Positions 11,247 to 23,262 of a stretch of 64,000 bases of DNA are shown piece by piece (position 1 is the first letter of the stretch; each line of letters begins with the position of its first letter). The notes beneath the pieces are model-generated. The model worked only from the letters and a program-made list of their open reading frames with translations. It did no database searches and was not told where the DNA came from. Origin of the DNA: Metridium senile (lineage: Eukaryota; Cnidaria; Anthozoa; Actiniaria; Metridiidae); the NCBI GenBank assembly GCA_949775045.1, contig OX459096.1:35565316-35629315 (forward strand), given 5' to 3'. Made by a program: the position numbers and the translations under genes.

Positions 11247-12594
11247 CTGGTAGTCTCAAGCATGTAAAGGTATCAAGACTGGTTATGGACAACTCTCTGC
11301 TCAAATTTTTTTTCTTCTTCTATAGTTTAGATTGTGATATTATCTAACATATTCTATAAAAAAAATGCCATTTTTACTTTCCAATTTCGCTAAATTGCTG
11401 ATAATAAAATTTGTGATCAACACTTGACCGGAACTATCATGTCAACAGCTAATTAGCTATCTGTCATCGAAAGCTGGTTGCCAGGCAACAATATGAGCCC
11501 CATGTGATTTCATACTTGAATCGTCGTGCGTGTTTACTCACAAAATCAACAATCTTACTCAAATATCTTATACACAATGCGAAAATCGAAAAACTTTTAA
11601 TAATCGGCTAGACTATAGAATGCAGGGCCAATTTTGACGATGTCTCTGTCATCATATTCATGGTGTAGATTCTCGTATAGTCCATTAAGATTCTTTAATG
11701 GCTTCTCGAAAGCGAGGATCGTCTTCTTTGTTATCGCCAAAACAAAAGAAACCGTTCCCGCTCGAACGACAAAAATCTCTCGCAGAAAACGATCGAGGCT
11801 CTGTACAGGCCCGGAAATGAACCCAGGCCCGCAAATGATCCCAGGCCCGCAAATGAACCCAGAACCGGCCCGCAAATGAACCCAAGTAAAAATGGAATCT
11901 GGAAAGGACTAAAGAATAAAAAAATTAACCACGACAACAAAATTATTATGATATATGATAAATAATGTCAATATTCATTACTGATAAGTAAGACAAAAAA
12001 GAACAGTTCAGGCTTTCCAACTAGACTCTATCGATCGATTGTTGCACGTTGATATGAAGCTTTGACTAATATGGTCTTTACTGAGTCTACGGGTTTCTAA
12101 TTGGATCAAAGAAACCTCAAACGAACAGAAAAATGCTAATTTCAACGTATTCATATATCAGAATGTTTTTGTCGGTCTGGAAAATTTTAAATATGGTCCA
12201 AATACTTGATTGTTGCTGGTCTATGTAACTTACATGTGAATTTCCGGTAAACTACACTTATCATTTCACAACGGTAGATATAAATCGAATAAAACTACTT
12301 TTCACAGAAGCAGTTAATGTTCCGATTTTATGCCTTTTTGACTAACGATGAATCTATATGCATGTGTTCAGACTGTTTAGTGAATTGTTTCGGTCGGTGT
12401 TGCAAAACACTTTACTTGGCCATTTAATCGGTCGTATGAAATAACCCGGTGAATCGCCATAACAAAGAATACTCGGTTGACTTTATCAAACCAAAACACT
12501 TTAGAACGATTAAAATATGATCGATCAAATCATTATTAAGTTAATAGAGGGAACTACCAAATCTAGCTGTATCTAAATGGAAACTAGCGAGTAA

Positions 12595-12663
12595 ACTAGT
12601 ATAGACTGCGTCGGTGTTTGATATACTATATCAAACGGCACCGACGCAGCCTATACTAGTTTA
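12595..12663. repeat. near-perfect 68-bp palindrome
   Basis: AAACTAGTATAG, then CTGCGTCGGTG and TTTGATATA, mirrored with few mismatches. It lies at the 3' end of the LINE fragment and could be a tiny foldback element or a DNA hairpin. Confidence 0.6.
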
Positions 12664-13957
12664 TAATAATGACTTTGATAATAATGACTTTATTAAATGA
12701 CTTTGCAATTATTATTATAAGGATAAAAACAATTGAATTATGTCATTTTTACATGACTCGATGACTACTTTTAAATATAATATATAATATGGTATAGTAT
12801 AAAAAGTCTGTATATTTATCAATTAAAATGTCTCACGGCAAACGGAATAAAACTGTTCTTGTACCGTTCTGTACGATAGTTGATTTGATACTTTCTTTTT
12901 TTACGTAGGTTTCTTTTGGCATCCTGTAAACCACGGACTGGACTGGACCCAGAAAACACGGACTGGACTGAGTCCGTGTTTTACAAATCGTTGTAAAACA
13001 CGGACTGAGTCCGTGTTTTACAACGATTTGTAAAACACGGACTGATTATCAGATTATCAGATTAGTAATATGAACTACTGAGTCCGTGTTTTACAAATCG
13101 TTTTACAAATCGTCTAATCCAAAAAAAAAACGCTTGTTGTAGTTGTTTAGTATTGTATTTATTAGGTGGGAATGTCTTACTGTGTTGATCAAGAAGTCAA
13201 CTCTATTTAAAAAAACGCTTATTGCATTGCACGAATTTTATCATTTGAATTTCCTCGAAAATCATATATTTGCCTTTGTGTGACACTCTCGCATCACTTG
13301 AGGTCAATGTGTGACAAGCCGAACGATAAATATTTTTATTAAATATTTTTTTAAATATTTTTATAAATATTTTTGTCAAATATTATTAATTAATTTTGTT
13401 ACCGTGAGCGGTAGTTTTAACCTGTAATCCTTGCGTTACGTTGCGTTATGTGTACGTGACTCTATCATGTTACTAATCAGTCTGATAATGTTATTTATGT
13501 GTCAGTCCGTGTTTTACAAATCGTTGTAAAACACGGACTCAGTAGTTCATATTACTAATCTGATAATCTGATAATCAGTCCGTGTTTTACAAATCGTTGT
13601 AAAACACGGACTCAGTCCGTGTTTTACAACGATTTGTAAAACACGGACTCAGTCCAGTCCGTGTTTTCTGGGTCCAGTCCAGTCCGTGGTTTACAGGATG
13701 CCGTTTCTTTTTGTTACTGTTTCCGGAAGTAGGTGTGAAAGTTTGCTTTTGTCGGATATGCGTTGAAAAAAGTTCCTACAAATATTATATCTTCTTACTG
13801 AAAGGAGTTCAAGTCCAGCTTTACCAAGTGCTTCTGTGTAGTTCAAATCAGGGTAGGCAATGAAGAGTGCTCTTTTCTGGATTCTTTCGATAGTCTCGCT
13901 GAGGTAGGAGGGTAATCCGGTGTGCCATACCGGGCAACCATATTCAAGTATCTACAA
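12660..13957 (-). pseudogene. CR1-like LINE 3' fragment, split by an insertion
   Basis: Minus frame at 13957-13703 reads LEYGCPVWHTGLPSYLSETI and ERIQKRALFIAYP, the reverse-transcriptase thumb region of CR1/Jockey-type LINEs. The frame resumes after the nested element with YRTERYKNSFIPFAVRHFN and a stop near 12832. The 3' tail is repeats of AAGTCATTATTATC. It is 5'-truncated and dead. Confidence 0.7.
12918..13702. mobile_element. 785-bp Mutator-type element made of palindromic arrays
   Basis: Termini GGCATCCTGTAAACC inverted; the arms (12918 to about 13098, and about 13522-13702) look identical. They consist of GTCCGTGTTTTACAA/TTGTAAAACACGGAC palindromes. The exact 9-bp duplication GTTTCTTTT flanks it (12909-12917, 13703-13711). 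No ORF. It sits inside the LINE fragment. Confidence 0.8.
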
Positions 13958-14137
13958 GTAGTTTACTCGCTAGTTTCCATTTAGATATAGCTAGATTTGA
14001 TAGTTCCCTCTATTAACTTAATAATGGTTTGATCGATCATATTTTAATCGTTTAGTAACGATAGGTAATATTAAAATACCGTAAAAAAATGTTAATTTAA
14101 TAATTTTATATAGTTTAAATCATTTAAGTTCCTACTT

Positions 14138-14303
14138 CAGGGACCGCGGAGCGTGATTTTCGTTGGGGGGGCTAGCGACTGCCGAATTATGATAATTATT
14201 ATATTAAAGTTTTCTCTCAGTCGCTTCTTAAGAAAATTCAAAATGGCGGAAAAGTTATTGGGGGGGCTACAGCCCCCCAGCCCCCCCTGCTCCGCGGTCC
14301 CTG
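14138..14303. mobile_element. 166-bp MITE, ends CAGGGACCGCGGAGC
   Basis: Perfect inverted termini and a 5-bp flanking TACTT on each side (14133-14137, 14304-14308). The interior has GGGGGGCTA-rich subterminal repeats. The superfamily is uncertain; CAGGG ends suggest hAT-like. Confidence 0.7.
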
Positions 14304-15003
14304 TACTTTGTATTGTATGTACGTTAAAGTTTTGATATTGATTTCATTTTAAAGATAATAAAAAATCTTATAAGTCTGTACCGAGTTAGCCGGTGTAAAT
14401 ATAGCATAAGAAAATGTTCGTACTCGGCTTAGAACTAGCTCGTTTATATGTTGACATTGTTATTCACATGTTATTCTTTCGTCACGTATTTGCTAAAGTT
14501 AGAATATGTTTCATTTAATTGCCAATAGCAAAAATCATAAACAATTACGGTTTTTAAATAGTTACATTTTCAAATACAGTGAACTATAATGAACCAGTTT
14601 AATAAGCTAGTTCATGTTGATACATTTTATCCGCTTGAATAGCAAATTAAAAATAATAATATGACACATATGGCTATATCGTTCAATAATAACATTTTGT
14701 ATATTTATTCAATAAAGACTCTTAATAAACAATTCTAAACTTATATATAGCCCTCACTTGGTTGCTTATTTTTGTCTTACTTATTTAATGAATCTTGACA
14801 ATAGTTTATCATATATCATAATAATTTTGTTGTCGTGATTTTTTTTATTCCTTATTTCCTTTCCTTTTCTGTTTTTACTTGGGTTCATTTGCGGGCCGGT
14901 TCTGGGTTCATTTGCGGGCCTGGGATCATTTGCGGGACGGTTCTGGGTTCATTTGCGGGCCTGGGATCATTTGCGGGCCTGGGTTCATTTGCGGGCCTGT
15001 ACA

Positions 15004-15942
15004 GCTCTTATTATGCTCACGAAACACAAAGGTCAGAGGAACCTACAAGAGTGCTGCACATTGTAGTTAAGTGCTTGCTTCGAGGTTTTACAAACACTTC
15101 GCCATCAAATCTAGAAGTTAATAGGACCGAAGTTAGAACGTTAAATATTCAGTATTCACTCGGAAGTAAGCGGTAAAAGTTACATTGTTATCTGTGCGTT
15201 GTTACAAAGGTATTGACATTAAAACCATGCAAAATCGAAAAATGTGTCTACAACGGGTATCGCCGATTTCTTTCATTTTTGGCCGAGATATGTATTTTAG
15301 TGTAGATATTAACTGTGTGCAATATAAAACAAAAATATTAAATTCTCTAGCAGATATCGAGGTTTAAGGGAATGTAGTCAGACGAACGATAAAAATTGCT
15401 TGAAATTTACACCAACTTTACAAATCAATTTCTCTAAAAATATAGCTTTTTTCTTACCTGGTATTCGTACAGACCTACTACAACATATAATAAATACAAC
15501 GACAGTATCAAAGTATCAAAAGATTTATTTAAAGAAAATGTTTGCTTATTTACATATCAGGCTATGAAATCTAAATTTTGAGTATGCATTCTTAACAATT
15601 CGATATACAAGATCCGGCAACTTTTTAAAACCACAAAGTTTGACTTTTATGTACAACTGATAATGGTTAAGAAATACAAAGAAAAAAAGTTCTGTAAAGT
15701 TTTAAAGGTGAAGAGATACAGTATCACGAATTTCGCGTTTTTACACGTATCCAATCATAAGACTATAATGACCATTATTTCACACTTGACACGGTTTTCT
15801 TTGTTAATCGTAGGGATGTATCTCCGATATAAACCCCTCATTATACCAATTCAAGGGTTATATCTAGATATAAACCCGGGTCTATATCTAGTTATAACCC
15901 TTGCATTTATTATTTATTGCGACATCAGACTTAGAAATTTTT
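15004..15942. other. unassigned sequence inside the nest
   Basis: No gene recognised. A small imperfect palindrome of TATATCTAGATATAAACCC type lies near 15830-15900. Confidence 0.35.
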
Positions 15943-16133
15943 ACTAGATAGCGATTTTTGGAGAAAAAAAGTCTTTGAGTATACTAATGTCAGGACTCGA
16001 ACCGAGAACCTCTGCATTGCTGCATCCACGCTTTAAGGCATTATACTACATAGTCATCCGATGGAAAGTTACAACAAAAACTCGTTTAATGTCATCAAGA
16101 TCATTAACATTCAATTAAGTTCATTAGTGTTCT
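15943..16133 (-). mobile_element. tRNA-derived SINE, copy 1
   Basis: The minus strand has a B box GTTCGAGTC (16002-15994) and an A-box-like TAGTATAATGC. Flanks shared with 56474-56662 on both sides show the unit is a repeat larger than a tRNA. The A box has one mismatch, so this copy is more decayed. Confidence 0.65.
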
Positions 16134-16759
16134 TCTGAATAGAATTGAAAAGTGATTGTTTAATATTTCCTTATGGGGATTCATTGACAATGAACATTAA
16201 ATTATGAACAGATTATTGATATATTTTGGGATTGGTTTTATTTTTTTGAATACGATCAGTGAAAATCATACATTGTTTTATTTCCAGAAAACCTTAATTA
16301 TCATTGAAAAGTGCAGTGTCGAGTCAGATCTCAGCCAAATGGTTTAGATTGTGTCAGTATTATTATTGTTTTTATGAAAACTCTCAATAAACTTCAATCA
16401 AGGGAAAACTGTTGTATCCTAGTGACAAAAATCATTAACAGCATTCCACTTTATTCATTAGTTTCAATGGTTTGAGTATTTTAGTATTTTAATTAAAGAA
16501 TGAAAACTAAGATAGCATAACCTCCTTCAATTGTGTTCTATCAATAAGCTTTTGATTTAAAAATGCACCGAACCGGTTCATGACATTTTCTATTCATATC
16601 GTTTCTTTTATCAAATACGACTCCCAGTAGACATCTAATGAGTGAGATTTGAAAAGCCGTTCTTTTATTTCTTAACTCAAATCATGTGTCTTTGTTAGAA
16701 TAGGATTAAATCATTGTTTTTTTTTTGTGAGAAAACCTTCTCAAGTGTGAAATAAATTA

Positions 16760-16858
16760 GTTACATACCTCGAATGTTCGGCTATAAGCCTATATATCCC
16801 TTGGGCCTGCGGCCCGCGGGATATATATGGCTTATAGCCTCCATTCTCGGTATGTAAC
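16760..16858. mobile_element. 99-bp foldback element
   Basis: GTTACATACC ends are inverted, and inner GGCTATAAGCC and TATATCCC blocks also pair, leaving a GC-rich loop. It is essentially a terminal-inverted-repeat-only element. Confidence 0.6.
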
Positions 16859-18188
16859 TCTTACTTTGCGACTAAAAAAGCCGATAAGTTGAAAATACTT
16901 ACCTAAAAACAACAGCTAATGTAGTAGGACGATTTAAGAAGTCATAAATGTACAATGTTAAAATATTTTAACTAAACGCTGTTGTTGTTTTTTTTTTCCG
17001 AAAGAAATACACACAAAAACACCGCCATAAAATATAATTACTCTATGTCAAAATTAACCTCAACTAATGCACGTAAAATGACAATTAATGTCGGTGTCTA
17101 CCAAACATGCCAATTAGTCGAATGTCAATTTCTAATTTATGCAAAACAACAACAAGAACACTTGAAGCAAAATGTATGTCTTTTAAATATGTCTTACTAG
17201 AACTTTAATAAAATATTTTTATGAAATCGTATTCATATATATCCCTGGAGAGTGATCATAATCAGAATAATAATAAATCAAAAATTGTTTACATAGTTTT
17301 ATATAGTACACTGTTACTTTGTCTGTTTCTGTTTTTAGCAACCGCATGAGTTCAATAATTTCTTTAACATGTTGTGTGTGAGGTTAATAAAGGCATAATT
17401 CTAATACTATACTGTAAAAAAAATTTAATTTAATTTAAATAATAATATTGTGAAAAAAATATTATGAAATATCGTTTTTACCAGACAGAGCCGAAGGTAG
17501 ACACACAAAACATAATAATGATTACTGTATTCGGCTTACAAGAGTAAAACTTATTATTTATTTGTTGTAGCATTATCTTATATAATGATGAATATCATTA
17601 TTGTAATTCATATAATTGATTCTTATCATTCTTATCATTATATCGGGATCATATTTAGCGAGTTGTAGACTTGTTGTATATTTAGTTTTGTCACGTGACA
17701 ACTTCAAACAATGTAAATTTCATCATTTTCTTAGTTATTTTTCGCTTGAAAAATAAATACTTTGCATACTTTTTTTTCGATAAAACATTGTCTCTATCAT
17801 CATGCTATCTGATAAAGGTTTCGAAGTTATATAAAAAACTGCCGGATAGGTGCAAATAGCTCTTTTCTAGAGTAAATGTGTACACTTTTCGTCAAAGCTG
17901 AAAAATAGCAATAACTCAACCCATTATAAAACAACCCAATAATTGTTTCACGACTTTTTATTCAACTTAAAGTACTAATAAGATAATATGCTAAACGTGG
18001 ACATAATATTGGTCCAGGAAACAAACTGCAAAGGAAATACGAGGCCGTAAAACGTTAGGTATATTTTATGCAAATTTTGATCTTTTTTAGGGTAACTACT
18101 CAAACGGTTGTAACTTTTTAAAAGCCTTTTTAATTTAAAGCCAAAATAATTCACCAAAGTAATAAGTTAACTAAGATGTACAATCCAG
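16859..18188. other. A/T-rich interval, nothing assigned
   Basis: No family-like coding frame, no tandem array and no inverted pair noticed. Confidence 0.35.
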
Positions 18189-18235
18189 CTAAGTTTGAAG
18201 AAAATCGGTGATGTACGGTGTAGACTGGTCTACAT

Positions 18236-19397
18236 TAGCCTGCGTTACAGACCCTTGTAAGCGCTCGAAACGTCTCCCGCCAACAAGCGTCTGCGCGCCG
18301 AGAGCAAAAATTCCATACTGATGACGTTCTTTGACCCAGATCGGGTCAAAAGCTCTGATTGGACAATTTTGTTTAATTGACACCTCATATGCAAATCAAG
18401 AGTGGTTTCGCTTCTTTGACTGAAATCTTAACTCAAACAACACTTCTACCATCCTCGGGAACCCAGGGGTATTCTTCTGTCGCTCGTTTCTCGCTTCCAC
18501 AACATATACCCCTGGGAACGTAGTCTGTTGGAGCTTGTTCCGGAAGTCAAAATTCAAACTTATTTAACGACTTTCTTTGAATGGTTATCTTGATTTTTAT
18601 TGGTCGACCTAATAAGGTCGACCAATCAGGAAAGAGCTGAATTTTGACTTCCGGAACAAGCTCCAACAGACTACGTTCCCAGGGGTATATGTTGTGGAAG
18701 CGAGAAACGAGCGACAGAAGAATATCCCTGGGTTCCCGAGGATGCACTTCTACAGTTATATTTATTCAAAAATAATGATTTCATGGAGCACATTTGTGAC
18801 ATTAATCAGACATTAAAGCGAATTATTACAATCTAATGGCGAGATTTGAGAAGGACTCATGCATCCGATGCATTAAATAAGATATTCACACGGCGTGTGA
18901 ACTTTCGCTGGCGGTTATAAGTCACTGTTGTCATAGTTTTGCTTTTATCACAAACTAATGTGCTTGTATTCGTCTCCGATATATGCTCTGAAGATAATTC
19001 ATTTGGTCTTTCATGATGGCAGCGGAGAAACGACGATAATAATCGCATTTTCCTTCCACAAATTGCTCGAGAAGTTCGAAGCCATCTATTTCGATGAGAG
19101 GAACAACCTGAAAAATAATTGAATTGTCTGTGCAAGGCTAACGAATGCATCTTTTCCATTAGAAAAGCTAAATAAAGCATTTAACTGGCTTTCAGTGAGT
19201 GAATTAATCCAGAATATAGAAGAAACTTCAAGAACGGCATTCGCTAGTTTATCATGTTTATCGGCGTTACTGCTGCTAACTCGTGTATTGCGTGACTGCA
19301 TTCCAACGTCATCAGTATGGAATTTTTGCTCTCGGCGCGCAGACGCTTGTTGGCGGGAGACGTTTCGAGCGCTTACAAGGGTCTGTAACGCAGGCTA
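18236..19397. mobile_element. 1162-bp Mutator-type element
   Basis: Inverted ends of about 94 bp begin TAGCCTGCGTTACAGACCC. An exact 9-bp duplication GGTCTACAT flanks it (18227-18235, 19398-19406). It carries the nested 295-bp element and no transposase. A related end recurs at 59393. Confidence 0.82.
18450..18744. mobile_element. 295-bp Mutator-type MITE, nested
   Basis: Inverted arms of about 105 bp start CATCCTCGGGAACCCAGG. Exact 9-bp duplication CACTTCTAC (18441-18449, 18745-18753). The centre is a GGTCGACC palindrome. Its ends resemble those of the 30715-34745 element. Confidence 0.82.
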
Positions 19398-19547
19398 GGT
19401 CTACATGGTTTTCACGCGGACTCGCTCTTAAAATACGATCATAATTACCCGGCCCCAATTCCATCATTTGTTGAATAACAATTTCTCTAGGTCGCCGTGG
19501 CAGCTCTGGTTGTGTGTTTGCATTGGCCACAGCTTCGGCATTCACAT

Positions 19548-19575
19548 TAGCCTGCATAGCTGGCCACGCAGGCTA
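19548..19575. mobile_element. 28-bp micro-element with 9-bp target duplication
   Basis: TAGCCTGC at the left and GCAGGCTA at the right with 12 bp between; exact flanking duplication CATTCACAT (19539-19547, 19576-19584). The ends match those of the adjacent 1162-bp element. Confidence 0.72.
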
Positions 19576-19606
19576 CATTCACATGCGAACGGTTTCCTCT
19601 AGGCAT

Positions 19607-20401
19607 AGTTTGTTTCTCTAGTTGTATTTGTAAAATCGTATGTTAGGATAAATTTCAGTGAGTGTCAACTAATTTTATAGGCGAAATGCATCATAAAGTC
19701 ATCATCGACATCGACATGAACATGGGTTTCAATACACCAGAGAACGAGTGACTGGAATAGCATCCTATTACACTAATAATAGCCTACGGTATATGATACA
19801 GGCCAGGCAAGATGACAACTCATTGACAGATGAAGTGTCTGTGTAACACTCAGCGGCTCCCTTGCCCGAAACTTATAAACGCGTTTTTCTCGGTTATTTT
19901 TTAGCCTCAAATTTTCATTTTTAAACGACTATCATTCGCTCAAATTTTAACAGATTGCAACTAAACTTCGTAATTTTGTAGAACGATGTTTTAAGCGTGA
20001 GACGGTGTCTGTGATTTTCTATTTTTCATTTTGTTAAAAAGACTTCATTAGTAAGAAAATACATTAAAATATTGATTGTCGATGCTTGAGATCTTGTAGC
20101 AACTGATCTAAGATAGATATGAAAAATCCCAGGCACCGTTTTGGAGATTGACCTCTCTTACGTTCAAAGACGTGTTTGTTATTGACGTGACGGTAATTTG
20201 TAAAGGGCTGTGATTTTTCAAACAGAGGACACTCAAATCGCACTAAACTCTACATATCTTTTTCGCAATTTAAGTTATGGACAATTCGAAAATGTTTCCT
20301 AAAACTACATTTATTCACCTATCAGATAATATATACTTTTATAACAATATATTGTAAAGCTTGAGCACAATTTGAGGTCGCGCACATAGGGGTCCATAAT
20401 A
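19607..20401. other. unassigned sequence inside the nest
   Basis: No gene, array or clear inverted pair recognised between the broken ORF and the large inverted-repeat element. Confidence 0.35.
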
Positions 20402-20467
20402 GTCCAGTCAATCTACGGATTTTTTTGGGTTCAGTCCAAACAAATTGCAATAGAATTTTTCTCACTG

Positions 20468-23262
20468 TAAGTAAGTAAGTAAACTTTATTTAGGCAGGGT
20501 AGCCCATTCAGCAACTAAGCTGGTATCCAGAGGGGCCCTGCAAATAATACATTATATATGATATAAGATATTAAAACTATTAACTATGTACATATTATAC
20601 TAATAAATTTACTTAACGATGGAATAATATCTAAAATTGTTTATAAAAATTACAAGTTATAAAGCATCCTATTTAAACTAGACAAGAGAATAATAATGAT
20701 TTAAAATTACAAATAATTATAAAAGATAAAAATGATTATTTATGATTTGGAATTGTACTAGTTGGAAAATGAATCTTTTATAAGCTTTTTAAATTTAATA
20801 ATTGAAGTTGCATTTTTAATTACGTCAGGTAAGCTATTAAAAGTGGCAGAACCTGAAAATCTAAAAGTTCTTTTACCTAGAGTTAAATTTGCTTTGGGCT
20901 TGTGCAAGTCGTTTTTACGTCTTGTATTATAATTGTGAATTTGTTTATTACAGATAAAATAATTAGTTAAATATTCTGGTACTAGGTTGTTTAGGCATTT
21001 ATAGACTAAAATGCACTTGTGCATTTTTCTTTGTGTTTGTAAGTTTGTCCATCTTAAAATGTTGAAAGCTTCATCTGTTGAGTCTCTCCTTATTATAACA
21101 CGAGCTGCTCTGTTTTGTAGTCGTTGTAGGTTTTTGCTACTTCCTAGTGGTAATTCTCCCCATACTGTATCAGCATAACAAAAAATGGGATGTATTATGC
21201 AGTTATAAATGCACTTGGCGGCTTTAAGTGTAAGATAGGGTCTTAAACGGGCCAGTAGGCCTATGCTTTTACTTGCTTTACTGCATAGTATTTCAGTATG
21301 TTCATTCCATAGAAGGTTTTCATCTAACGTTATTCCCAGATAGCAAAAACTAGATACTCTTTTTAGTTTTTTTTCATAGAGTTGGATCTCAATGTTTGTG
21401 GTGTGTTCTAGTTTAGGTCTTGTCCCAAACAGCATCCATTTGGTCTTGCTCTGGTTTAGTATCAATCTGTTATCCAGTAACCAATCCGCGATATGATTTA
21501 GATCATCCTGTAGAGTTTCTATAATAACGGTAGAGGTAGGCCCAGTGAAATAGATAACCGTATCGTCAGCATACATATTTATTGAAGATTTAAGAAGTGA
21601 CTGTGGAAGATCGTTTATGTATAACACAAATAGTATTGGGCCCAGTATGGATCCTTGGGGAACGCCATAGTCTATTGGGAGACTAGATGACAGGTCCTTG
21701 CTATACTTGACTGACTGAAAACGAGTGGTGAGATAATTTTCAAACCAGCTTAAACTTTGTCCCCTTATTCCATAATGTTCCATTTTGTGTAGCAGGCATT
21801 GATGATCAACTAGGTCGAACGCTTTTTTGAGATCTATAAAAATAGCGCCCGTCATCATTTGTTTGTCCATGTGTTCCAATATATGGTCAGTGAGATGTAC
21901 AGTAGCTGTTTCTGTTGAATGTTTCTTGCGAAAACCAGATTGGTAATTAGACAGGACTTTATTCTTTGTAAGAAATTCCACCATTTGCACTTGAACAGCG
22001 CGTTCCATTATTTTTGAAATAAGGGGAAGAACTGAAATTGGGCGATAATTATTTAAATCACTCCTACTCCCTGATTTAAATATGGGAGTCACTTTTGCAG
22101 ATTTCCACTCTGATGGAATAGAACTAGTATTAATTGACATGTTAATGAGGTTAGTGATCGGACCGCATATTTCAGAAGCAGAGTCCTTCAGTAGTCTTGC
22201 AGGGATGCCATCCAGACCAGTTCCTTTTGTTGATTTCATTGATTTCAGTTCTTTAAGTACAAAGTTAGGACGAATTTCTTGCAGAACGAAACTGTCATTT
22301 ATCCTAGGTGTTAAAAGTCTTGGTAAGGCGGAGCTTACTAAATGACTGCACAGTGTTTTTGCAACTGAAGTAAAAAATCTATTGAAGCTCGAGGCATTTT
22401 GGTCATCTGTACTTGGAGGCATTGCTTTTGTCTTTTTGGGAATAATCTTGTTTAACGTTTTCCACATTTCTTTGGAGTCTTGACTTTCGGACAGTTTATT
22501 TGAATAATAAGTAGATTTTTCTTTACGCATTTTTGTGTTTACAGCATTGCGTAAGCGTTTATATTTGCTCCAGTGAATCTCATTATTTGTTTTGATTGCC
22601 TTTTTGTGTTCATTTTCGCGTTGATGCATTAGAGTTTTTAAATCACGAGTTATCCAAGGAGCTGAAAATCCACGAACTCGACGCGTTGTTATTGGGGCGT
22701 GTTTGTCAGCAACTGTTAAAAACAAGTCCTTAAAAGCATTCCAGCATCCATCAGGTGATTCATCAAGCCCAATAACCTCCCATGGGACATTCTTTAAGTC
22801 GTTCCTGAACAATGTTGGATCATAATTCTTGTAATTTCTGGCTTCAATAAGTTTTGGAGGAGGAAGTTTAATTCTGTGAAGTTTTCTTACTCCGAAAATA
22901 GCACTATGATCAGAGAACCCGATCGGAATGACTCCAGTGTGGAATAGTTCCGGTCTTGAAGTAAACAGTAAATCTATTAGTGTTCTTGAGGTCTGTGTTA
23001 TTCTTGTAAATCCAGTTATTATTTGCTTAAGGTTGAATGATTTTAATAAACGCTTGAGGCTTTTGGTAGTGGATTGTGTATTTTTGGAAAAGTCGATATT
23101 GAAATCACCAGTTAGAATGGTTTCGACGCCTATGTTTGAAAATTGGTTCAAGGTATTTTCCAAACTTGTAATAAAAGCTGGGGCATCAGAATTAGGTCGT
23201 CTGTAGATAAAACCAACAATGATTTTCTTTGATTTGGATTGAGATAATTAAATTATGTAATT
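20468..23262 (-). mobile_element. CR1/L2-like LINE, 5'-truncated
   Basis: The 3' end has AATAAAGTTT followed by (ACTT)n. The 5' end starts inside the endonuclease domain. The host sequence CACTGTAATTATGTTAG, read intact on the inverted right arm near 26060-26080, is split here. Confidence 0.85.
20758..23250 (-). CDS. LINE endonuclease-reverse transcriptase, 5'-truncated ORF
   Basis: More than 801 uninterrupted codons. The N-terminal part is the end of an AP-type endonuclease (KIIVGFIYRRPNS, TGDFNIDF, GFSDHSAIF). The reverse transcriptase follows: NNYRPISVLPLISKIMER, SGFRKKHSTETA, IDLKKAFDLVDH, GVPQGSILGPILFVLYINDL, and the catalytic YADD at 21562-21573. Then come thumb motifs (KRVSSFCYLGI, FCYADTVWGELP) and the C-terminal FRFSGSATFNSLPD. 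No frameshift or stop was seen, so insertion was probably recent. The true start of the element's ORF2 is missing, so this copy cannot be autonomous. Confidence 0.9.

Larger units (their letters stand above)
11802..15003. mobile_element. 3.2-kb inverted-repeat element with subterminal arrays
   Basis: Termini TGTACAGGCCCG and its inverse are flanked by GCTC on both sides. The ends are arrays of an approximately 18-23-bp unit (GGCCCGCAAATGAACCCA): four at the left, six at the right. Homology between the arms resumes at 12500-12597 and 13962-14061. A LINE and a Mutator-like element are nested inside. Open frames over the arrays (GSFAGLGSFAG-type) are repeat artefacts. Confidence 0.65.
18189..19606 (-). 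pseudogene. small ORF broken by two Mutator-type insertions
   Basis: The minus frame opens at ATG 19606 (MPRGNRSH), is interrupted by a 28-bp element plus 9-bp duplication, resumes through EIVIQQMMELGPGNYDRIL and ASPRENHVD, is interrupted again by the 1162-bp element, and resumes as QSTPYITDFLQT before a stop at 18189. Ignoring the two insertions and their duplications, one frame runs through. I do not recognise the family. It could be an exon of a transposon gene or of a lost host gene. Confidence 0.5.

Noticed and set aside
14835..15176. GSFAGLGSFAGL-type repeated protein
   Set aside because: Translation of the subterminal array of a transposable element.
22082..22345. Plus-strand frames over the LINE
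   Set aside because: Antisense shadows of the reverse-transcriptase ORF.
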